Source of the DNA: Candidatus Omnitrophota bacterium
GTDB lineage: Bacteria; Omnitrophota; Gorgyraeia; JABMRN01
Direction of reading: 5' to 3'
DNA length: 6,208 bases
Assembly: GCA_013202515.1 (NCBI GenBank)
Contig: JABMRN010000142.1
Span: 1-6,208, forward strand
In this document: piece after piece, positions 1-5,286 of the stretch
Position numbering within the stretch: the first letter of the stretch is position 1
Layout of the letters: every line of letters starts with the position of its first letter
Notes under the pieces: model-generated
Database searches by the model: none
What the model was told of the DNA's origin: nothing
What the model saw: the letters and a program-made list of their open reading frames with translations, nothing else
Position numbers and translations under genes: made by a program

Positions 1-1337
1 GGCCTTACCTGACGGGGATTCTGTTTCTTTTGATTGTTCTAATGGGTGTCGGAATTAGCTATCTGGCAGTAATGGAAAAAAAGATAATTACCTCACCCAA
101 GGACGTCTCGATCATATTGATCAACTGCCTGATTCTGATAGTAATAAGCCAGTTTCTTATACAGGCCCCATATCCTGACTATGTCATTCCTCTTTCAGGC
201 TGTGCCATGCTAGTAGCACTTCTTGTAAATGCAAACACCGCATTTATTGTTTCGATAATTTTTAGCATATTCCTGGGGGTGGTTGCAGGCGGAAAAATAG
301 AGATAATCATTGCCTTATTTGTAGCCGGTTTTATAGGTGCCTATATGGTACGGGATGCCAGGCGCAGATCCAGGATTATTCTTGCCGGTATTGTCTCGGG
401 GGCTGCATCTATGTTTGCAATAATGGCTATCGGACTTTTGAATAATCTAGATTTCAAGATATACATGTACGAAGCACTTTGGGGGTTTGCTGGCGGGGTA
501 TTTTCCATATTTTGGGTAATGGGATTTTTGCCATTATTTGAATACCTGTTTAAGACCACCACCAATATTACCCTTCTTGAGTTATCCGATTTAAACCATC
601 CGCTTTTAAAAGAATTGACCCTAAATGCTCCTGGCACATATCAACATTGTGTCGTAGTGGGCAATCTTGCAGATGCAGCCTGCGAGGCAATAGGTGCGAA
701 TTCTCTTCTCGCTAAAGTTGGGGCATACTATCACGATATAGGAAAAATCGAGAAGGGCGAATATTTTAGCGAGAACGAGATGGGTGCCCAGTCGAAACAT
801 AGCAAACTTACCCCGTCTATGAGTGCGCTAATTATAACAAATCACGTAAAAGACGGCATAGACCTGGCAAAAAAATATAATCTTAATCCGAAGGTGATAG
901 ATTTTATAGCACAGCATCATGGCACAGGACTAATATATTATTTTTACCAGAGGGCGCTTGAGAAGGTAAAGGACAACGAGGCGTTGAATGAAGATGAATT
1001 CCGCTATCCTGGACCGAAACCCCAGACGAAGGAAGCGGCTATAGTACTTTTAGCGGATTCTGTGGAGGCCTCATCCAGGGCCCTAAGCGACCCGACACCT
1101 GGCCGCATAAGAGGGCTTGTCCAGAAGATTATAAATAATAAATTTATTGACAACCAGCTTGACGAGTGCGACCTCACACTTAAAGACCTTAATAAGATTG
1201 CTGCAAGTTTCGTGAGGGTTTTGACAGCGGTATTTCACACCAGGCTGGATTATCCAAAAAATAACAAGAAGAAGAATGGTAACGGAATGAAGAAGTTTAA
1301 CTTCAAGGGAAAATTCCGTACATACGGTAATAAGTGA
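1..1337 (+). CDS. pgpH: 7TM-HD membrane phosphohydrolase, PgpH-like c-di-AMP phosphodiesterase (5' partial)
   Basis: The reading frame is open to the window edge (first full codon at 3), so the gene is cut at its 5' end. The TTG at 30 falls inside a hydrophobic helix and is not the real start. Numbering from that TTG as residue 1, about seven hydrophobic segments fill residues 1-175. A cytoplasmic HD domain follows with H206 (TYQHCVVVGN), the HD pair H235-D236 (YYHDIGK), H257, H272 (ITNHVKDG), H296-H297 (QHHGT) and D343 (LLADSVEASSRAL). These are the metal-binding positions of the 7TM-HD (YqfF/PgpH) family, whose characterised members hydrolyse cyclic di-AMP at the inner membrane face. The family's large extracytoplasmic N-terminal domain would lie upstream. 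The C-terminus (residues 409-435) is a Lys/Asn-rich basic tail. The TGA overlaps the GTG of ybeY. The family call is firm; the c-di-AMP substrate is by family inference. Confidence 0.92.
   Translation, partial: PYLTGILFLLIVLMGVGISYLAVMEKKIITSPKDVSIILINCLILIVISQFLIQAPYPDYVIPLSGCAMLVALLVNANTAFIVSIIFSIFLGVVAGGKIEIIIALFVAGFIGAYMVRDARRRSRIILAGIVSGAASMFAIMAIGLLNNLDFKIYMYEALWGFAGGVFSIFWVMGFLPLFEYLFKTTTNITLLELSDLNHPLLKELTLNAPGTYQHCVVVGNLADAACEAIGANSLLAKVGAYYHDIGKIEKGEYFSENEMGAQSKHSKLTPSMSALIITNHVKDGIDLAKKYNLNPKVIDFIAQHHGTGLIYYFYQRALEKVKDNEALNEDEFRYPGPKPQTKEAAIVLLADSVEASSRALSDPTPGRIRGLVQKIINNKFIDNQLDECDLTLKDLNKIAASFVRVLTAVFHTRLDYPKNNKKKNGNGMKKFNFKGKFRTYGNK
1334..1337 (+). other. GTGA start/stop overlap between the pgpH-like gene and ybeY
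   Basis: The ybeY start GTG (1334-1336) shares bases with the upstream TGA stop (1335-1337). No purine-rich ribosome binding site is well placed upstream, which favours termination-reinitiation coupling. Confidence 0.85.
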
Positions 1338-1753
1338 AACAAAGTATAAAAGCAGTTAATATAAACAGGAAAAGAAAGGTAAGCACAGCGTCAGTCAAAA
1401 AGATAGCAGGTTTTGTCTTAAGGAAGTTCTATAAAAAAAGAAAAGAAATAATATTAAACATTATACTTGCTTCTGACAGCTACCTCAAAAGACTGAATAG
1501 AATTTACAAAAGCAAAAATAGGCTTACCGATGTGTTGTGTTTCCCGATGGATAAAGGCGCGGATATTTATATTTCTTCCGATAGGGCAGCAGTCAATTCA
1601 AAAAGATTTGGATTAAGCTTTAAGCACGAAATCTATCTTTATACGATCCACGGTGTATTGCATATGCTTGGGTTCCGTGATAATACTAAGAGTCAAAAAA
1701 AGCGGATGGAGAAAGTCGAGCACCGGTTGTTAGAAGAGCTTCGCGATATTTAA
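1334..1753 (+). CDS. ybeY: Endoribonuclease YbeY, rRNA maturation factor
   Basis: YbeY is a single-domain metal-dependent RNase acting in 16S rRNA 3' maturation and ribosome quality control. The 139-residue product has the usual family length. It shows the substrate-groove motif LNRIYKSKNRLTDVLCFP (residues 54-71) and the metal motif H106-GVL-H110-MLGFR-D116. In E. coli the ligands are three histidines (H114, H118, H124); here the third is Asp at the exactly matching spacing. Lys59 stands where many members have a conserved Arg. The N-terminus is strongly basic. The GTG start overlaps the upstream stop in a GTGA junction, and no good Shine-Dalgarno precedes it, so translation is probably coupled to the pgpH-like gene. 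That neighbour is the usual partner of ybeY in Firmicutes. The identity is firm. Confidence 0.93.
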   Translation: MKQSIKAVNINRKRKVSTASVKKIAGFVLRKFYKKRKEIILNIILASDSYLKRLNRIYKSKNRLTDVLCFPMDKGADIYISSDRAAVNSKRFGLSFKHEIYLYTIHGVLHMLGFRDNTKSQKKRMEKVEHRLLEELRDI

Positions 1754-1784
1754 GATTTATCCGAGCATCAGATAGCGAGCAAGA

Positions 1785-2483
1785 ATGAAAAGCAAAAATT
1801 TCGTTGAAAGCCTCAATGCCTCAGTTGAAGGATTCATCTATGCCTTAAAGACACAGAGAAATATGAGGATTCATTTTCTTCTGGGTGTTTTGGTGCTCGT
1901 AGCCGGCATCTATTTTAATCTGAACAAAACCGATCTTCTTTTTCTTTTTACAGCGATATGCATCGTTATTATCTTAGAGATGATAAATACCTCCATAGAG
2001 CTAACCGTGGATCTCATAAAAGATGTATTTCATCCCCTAGCCAGAGTAATAAAGGATATTTCAGCCGGGGCGGTATTTATAGCCGCGCTGAATGCGCTTG
2101 TAATCGGTTACGTAGTGTTTTCAAGGGGTGCTGCCTTCAAAATAGAGGATCTGGTGCATCAGATAAAACAGTCGTCCTGGCACATTACGTTTATAGCATT
2201 TATACTAGTACTATTTCTCGTAGTCATTGGTAAGGTTTTTTCAAAAAAGGGAACACCTTTCAGGGGCGGAATGCCGAGTGGACATGCGGCCTTTGCATTC
2301 AGCATGTGGACGGCGATAACATTTCTTACGGAACAGGGTATTATCTCAGTACTTGTTTTTATAATGGCTGTTCTGATAGCAAGGCACAGGGTTATTGCCA
2401 AGATTCACAATGCCTGGGAAGTGATCGTAGGAGCAGTTCTGGGCACATTAACGACAGCAGTTGTCTTTCAGATTTTAAGGTAA
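1785..2483 (+). CDS. DgkA-type lipid kinase fused to a PAP2 phosphatase
   Basis: This 232-residue integral membrane protein has two domains. Residues 1-115 match the trimeric DgkA family (diacylglycerol or undecaprenol kinase). They carry E65-MI-N68-TSI-E72-LTV-D76, equal in spacing to E. coli E69/N72/E76/D80, followed by HPLARVIKDISAGAV (83-97) and three hydrophobic helices. Residues 130-232 form a compact PAP2 phosphatase with P164-S-G-H167 (motif C2) and R202-x5-H208-x3-E212 (motif C3), between further membrane helices. K154/R160 give only a poor C1 motif, lying directly before C2. Two residues deviate: Q24 aligns with the metal-binding E28 of E. coli DgkA, and E212 replaces the usual Asp of C3. 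The fusion implies phosphorylation and dephosphorylation of lipids by one chain, perhaps undecaprenol/undecaprenyl phosphate or diacylglycerol/phosphatidate. The substrate is not decidable from sequence. The ATG at 1785 lies 31 bases after ybeY behind a weak ribosome binding site. Confidence 0.88.
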   Translation: MKSKNFVESLNASVEGFIYALKTQRNMRIHFLLGVLVLVAGIYFNLNKTDLLFLFTAICIVIILEMINTSIELTVDLIKDVFHPLARVIKDISAGAVFIAALNALVIGYVVFSRGAAFKIEDLVHQIKQSSWHITFIAFILVLFLVVIGKVFSKKGTPFRGGMPSGHAAFAFSMWTAITFLTEQGIISVLVFIMAVLIARHRVIAKIHNAWEVIVGAVLGTLTTAVVFQILR

Positions 2484-2509
2484 TCGCATAAAGAAAATAA
2501 CCAATTAAC

Positions 2510-2513
2510 GGAG
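2510..2513 (+). promoter_or_regulatory. Ribosome binding site of the DUF502 gene
   Basis: GGAG six bases before the ATG at 2520. It supports that start and independent translation initiation after the 36-base gap. Confidence 0.75.
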
Positions 2514-2519
2514 AAAACC

Positions 2520-3149
2520 ATGCTTACAAAGATACGCAATACCTTTATAACGGGCATAGCCGTTATACTTCCAACGGCTCTATCGATTATCATCATAAGA
2601 TTTCTTTTTATCAAGATAAACAGCTGGCTTCTTAATCCGCTCACCCAAATGTTAAAACCATATCTTTCAAGTGTGCATGCCGAAAGTACTATAAAGGCTG
2701 TAATATTTCTTTTGATCATTGGCCTTATATGTCTTATAGGCTGGGCAGCCAACATCCTCGTTATAAGAAGATTTTTTAGTCTGGGCGAGAATATTTTACT
2801 AAAGATTCCCATGTTCGGTAGGATTTATAACGCCGTAAGGCAAATAAGTACTGCTTTTTTGGGACAGGGAAAGAACACAATATTTAAAAGGGTTGTTTTA
2901 TTTGAATACCCCAGAAAGGGCATCTATTCAATCGGTTTTCTTACCGGCGAGGGAAGGGGAGAGATACAGAACAAGACTAACGAGAATGTTGTTAATGTTT
3001 TTGTCCCGACAACGCCTAATCCTACAAGCGGAATATTTCTTGTAGTTCCGAAAGAGCAATTGATATACCTTAAAATGAGTGTTGAAGAAGGCATGAAGAT
3101 GGTTATTTCAGGGGGTGCAGTATCCCCATCGTTTGAAGAAAAGGCGTAA
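2520..3149 (+). CDS. DUF502 family membrane protein
   Basis: The 209-residue protein has two long hydrophobic helices (about residues 8-32 and 58-83) near the N-terminus. A soluble C-terminal region carries the hallmarks of DUF502: IPMFGRIYNAVRQ (96-108), VFVPTTPNPTSG (160-171), and near the end SVEEGMKMVISGG (187-199). The first helix contains the family's TG...LP pattern (T11, G12, P18). Length and architecture are normal and nothing suggests truncation. The molecular function of DUF502 is not established to my knowledge. Its position between a lipid kinase/phosphatase and recO gives only a weak hint of an envelope role. The start is supported by a well-spaced GGAG. The family assignment is confident and the function unknown. 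Confidence 0.9.
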   Translation: MLTKIRNTFITGIAVILPTALSIIIIRFLFIKINSWLLNPLTQMLKPYLSSVHAESTIKAVIFLLIIGLICLIGWAANILVIRRFFSLGENILLKIPMFGRIYNAVRQISTAFLGQGKNTIFKRVVLFEYPRKGIYSIGFLTGEGRGEIQNKTNENVVNVFVPTTPNPTSGIFLVVPKEQLIYLKMSVEEGMKMVISGGAVSPSFEEKA

Positions 3150-3154
3150 GCAGA

Positions 3155-3910
3155 ATGGCGATAATAAAGACAGATGCCATACTGTTAAAAAAAACACAGC
3201 TGCGTGAAACAAGTCTTATAATCGATTTTTTTACTGAAGAAAGCGGCAAGATTAAGGGTGTCTTAAAGGGCGTAAGATGTCCCGAACCCCAGTTCGGTGC
3301 TCTATATGAAGTGTTCACGCTGGACAGAATAGTTTTCTACGAAAAGAAGAATAAAGATTTATTTATTATTTCGCAGTGTGAGTTAATCGATTTTTTCCCT
3401 GAACTCAGGGAGAGTTTAGAAAAACTGGGTTATGCCTCTTATTTTACGGAATTGATTGATCTTGCCGTAGAATCCGGGGAGAAGAACAAAGCAATCTTTA
3501 AGCTTCTTTTGGATTCTTTAAGGATTTTATCCGAACCCGGCAGCGCAAAACGCCTAACACGCGTTTTTGAAATAAAACTGCTTAAAGAGCTGGGGCTTAT
3601 GCCGGGACTTAAAAGTTGTGTAAGTTGCGGAAAAGAAGTTGCTACCGGTAAGGCAGGTTTCAGTATAATAGGTGGCGGAATATTATGCCGGGATTGTTTT
3701 AAATCTGATCCAAAGGTAAGGCCGATTCTTGCAGGAACGCTTAATTTTATAGAACATGTTTCAGTAACACCTATGGATAAGATTTCAAGGATAAAGGTTT
3801 CTACGGATGTCGGCAGGGAACTTGAACGGGTAATGGCTGATTTTTTAAGTTTTCACATTAACAGGAAATTCAAGTCGATAGAATTCCTACAGGAAGTAGG
3901 AGCATTGTAA
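3155..3910 (+). CDS. recO: DNA repair protein RecO
   Basis: RecO works with RecR (and RecF) to displace SSB and load RecA on single-stranded DNA during gap repair. The 251-residue product begins with the typical RecO OB-fold N-terminus (TDAILLKKTQLRETSLIIDFF, 6-26; the family's recurrent pattern of an exposed 'RE.S.I...FT' strand). A helical middle follows, then a zinc site of two CxxC pairs, C155/C158 (CVSC) and C178/C181 (CRDC). FHINRKFKSIEFL near the end is also typical. The ATG at 3155 is five bases after the DUF502 stop. An AAGG (3141-3144) inside the end of the previous gene is the only ribosome binding candidate, so the two are probably translated together. The neighbouring glycyl-tRNA synthetase gene is a common recO partner. 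Identity is firm. Confidence 0.93.
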   Translation: MAIIKTDAILLKKTQLRETSLIIDFFTEESGKIKGVLKGVRCPEPQFGALYEVFTLDRIVFYEKKNKDLFIISQCELIDFFPELRESLEKLGYASYFTELIDLAVESGEKNKAIFKLLLDSLRILSEPGSAKRLTRVFEIKLLKELGLMPGLKSCVSCGKEVATGKAGFSIIGGGILCRDCFKSDPKVRPILAGTLNFIEHVSVTPMDKISRIKVSTDVGRELERVMADFLSFHINRKFKSIEFLQEVGAL

Positions 3911-3913
3911 AAA

Positions 3914-3917
3914 GGGG
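3914..3917 (+). promoter_or_regulatory. Ribosome binding site of glyS
   Basis: GGGG, in an AAAGGGGA context, sits five bases before the ATG at 3923 in the 12-base gap after recO. It fixes the glyS start. The gap is far too short for a T-box leader. Confidence 0.7.
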
Positions 3918-3922
3918 AATAT

Positions 3923-5218
3923 ATGGTTGATTTAGCGAAGATAACATCTCTATGTAAACGTAGGGGATTCATTTTTCAATCAAGCGAGATTTACGGCGGC
4001 TTAGCAAGCGTATGGGATTACGGTCCCATGGGCGCTGAGTTAAAGAACAATATAAAGAAGGCCTGGTGGGAAAGCCTTGTTTATAAAAGAGACGATATCG
4101 AAGGGCTTGATGCGGCCATTCTTATGAATAGGGAAGTGTGGCGTGCCTCTGGGCACATCACGAGTTTTGCAGATTTATTGGTTGACTGTAAGAATTGCAA
4201 AAAAAGATTTAGGAGCGATCAACTCAAAAAGGATAAGTGTCCCGAATGTGAAGGAGCGTTGACCGAACCCAAGCAATTCAATCTCATGTTTAAAACAAGT
4301 GTCGGATCCGTAGAGGGCAAGGGGTCTGAAATATTCCTACGACCTGAAACTGCCCAGGGCATATTTGTGAATTTTCAGAATGTTGTTACCGCCTCAAGGA
4401 GAAAGCTTCCCTTCGGCATAGCCCAGATAGGCAAGGCCTACAGGAATGAAATAACTACGGGTAATTTTACATTCCGCTCACGTGAATTCGAACAAATGGA
4501 AATGGAGTATTTTGTCTATCCCGAAGATGCAGAGAAGTGGTATGAGTATTGGCTTAAAGAAAGAATGAATTGGTATACGGCACTTGGGATGAAAAAAGAG
4601 AATCTGCACCTTCGGGAACACGAAAAAGATGAACTCGCTCATTATGCTAGAAGGTGCCATGATATAGAGTATAAGTTTCCCTTTGGGTGGGCAGAGTTAG
4701 AAGGTATTGCCAACAGGGGAGACTTCGATTTAAATCAGCATGCTACAAATAGCGGAAAGGATTTGAGTTACTATGACGAGGCTACAAAGAAAAGGGTGAT
4801 ACCTTTTGTGATTGAGCCCTCAGGTGGTATTGACAGGGCCTTTCTTGCTTTTTTAATCGATAGCTATAGGGAGGAAAAAGTCCGGGGCGAAAAAAGAGTT
4901 GTTCTTGGTCTTAGTAAGGAGCTTGCACCGATAAAGGCCGCGGTCCTTCCGCTCTTACGCAACAGACCGGAAATAGTAAGCATGGCAAAGAATATATGTA
5001 AAGAGCTACGCGGCAAGAATAGGGTAGTATATGATGATACGGCTTCAATCGGACGGCTTTACAGAAGACAGGATGAGATAGGTACCCTTTACTGCATAAC
5101 CGTAGACGTTGATTCTCTCACTGACAAGAAAGTAACCGTCCGTGACCGTGATTCGATGAAACAAGACAGGATAGGCGTTGATAAATTAAAGGAGTATCTA
5201 GAGGACAAGTTGAAATAA
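3923..5218 (+). CDS. glyS: Glycyl-tRNA synthetase, single-chain dimeric (class II) type
   Basis: The enzyme charges tRNA-Gly with glycine using ATP in the cytoplasm. The 431-residue protein starts in the usual family manner (SLCKRRGFIFQSSEIYGGL, from residue 9). It has a zinc-knuckle insertion with C89/C92 (CKNC) and C106/C109 (CPEC), RPETAQ (140-145), class II motif 2 as YRNEI (173-177) plus FRSREFEQ (184-191), and motif 3 as GGIDR (301-305) preceded by E298-P-S300. The C-terminal 110 residues (LAPIKAAVLP onward) are the anticodon-binding domain. This is the homodimeric form seen in archaea, eukaryotes and some bacteria, not the GlyQ/GlyS heterotetramer. Its length is slightly below the bacterial norm but all core parts are present. 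It follows recO by 12 bases. Start and identity are firm. Confidence 0.96.
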   Translation: MVDLAKITSLCKRRGFIFQSSEIYGGLASVWDYGPMGAELKNNIKKAWWESLVYKRDDIEGLDAAILMNREVWRASGHITSFADLLVDCKNCKKRFRSDQLKKDKCPECEGALTEPKQFNLMFKTSVGSVEGKGSEIFLRPETAQGIFVNFQNVVTASRRKLPFGIAQIGKAYRNEITTGNFTFRSREFEQMEMEYFVYPEDAEKWYEYWLKERMNWYTALGMKKENLHLREHEKDELAHYARRCHDIEYKFPFGWAELEGIANRGDFDLNQHATNSGKDLSYYDEATKKRVIPFVIEPSGGIDRAFLAFLIDSYREEKVRGEKRVVLGLSKELAPIKAAVLPLLRNRPEIVSMAKNICKELRGKNRVVYDDTASIGRLYRRQDEIGTLYCITVDVDSLTDKKVTVRDRDSMKQDRIGVDKLKEYLEDKLK

Positions 5219-5223
5219 TATCA

Positions 5224-5269
5224 GGTGTTGGGCATTGATATCAAGGGTTGATATTCAAAGCCCAGCGCT
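5224..5269 (+). promoter_or_regulatory. Long hairpin / double palindrome in the glyS-ppdK gap
   Basis: In RNA form, 5224-5244 can pair with 5248-5269 around a GGG loop (5245-5247). The stem includes TGGGC/GCCCA (5229-5233 with 5260-5264), TTGA/TCAA (5235-5238 with 5255-5258) and TATCAA/TTGATA (5239-5244 with 5248-5253). It has one A-A mismatch, one bulged T (5254), and a G-C/G-U rich base extending to 5224 and 5269. Each upper arm is itself a palindrome: TTGATATCAA (5235-5244, perfect) and TTGATATTCAA (5248-5258, one extra T). The hairpin ends six bases before the ppdK ribosome binding site. No U-run follows, so it is not a classical intrinsic terminator. An RNA processing or stability element, or a pair of operator sites, fits better. 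Confidence 0.6.
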
Positions 5270-5274
5270 CTTGA

Positions 5275-5280
5275 AAGGAG
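5275..5280 (+). promoter_or_regulatory. Strong ribosome binding site of ppdK
   Basis: AAGGAG ends six bases before the ATG at 5287. It is the strongest Shine-Dalgarno in the window, consistent with high expression of ppdK. Confidence 0.85.
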
Positions 5281-5286
5281 AAGAAG

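Noticed and set aside
30..32. TTG as the start codon of the HD-domain gene
   Set aside because: The frame is open upstream to the window edge and the TTG lies within a hydrophobic helix; the family has a long N-terminal region, so the gene is truncated by the window.
341..637. Minus-strand open frame inside the pgpH-like gene
   Set aside because: It is fully covered by a well-supported gene on the + strand, and its product matches nothing recognisable.
1958..2233. Alternative-frame protein inside the DgkA-PAP2 gene
   Set aside because: It is a frame shadow; the overlapping frame carries intact DgkA and PAP2 motifs.
2468..2812. Minus-strand 114-codon frame over the start of the DUF502 gene
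   Set aside because: It lies antisense to a clear DUF502 gene with a good ribosome binding site and has no recognisable protein features.
3911..3922. T-box or other riboswitch before glyS
   Set aside because: The gap to recO is only 12 bases and the preceding sequence is recO coding sequence.
5210..5257. Sigma-70 promoter for ppdK
   Set aside because: TTGAAA (5210) and TTGGGC (5228) were tried as -35 boxes, but no convincing TATAAT-like box lies at 16-18 bases.
5224..5280. Intrinsic terminator after glyS
   Set aside because: The stem is strong but no T-run follows; the downstream bases are CTTGAAAGGAG, leading into the ppdK ribosome binding site.
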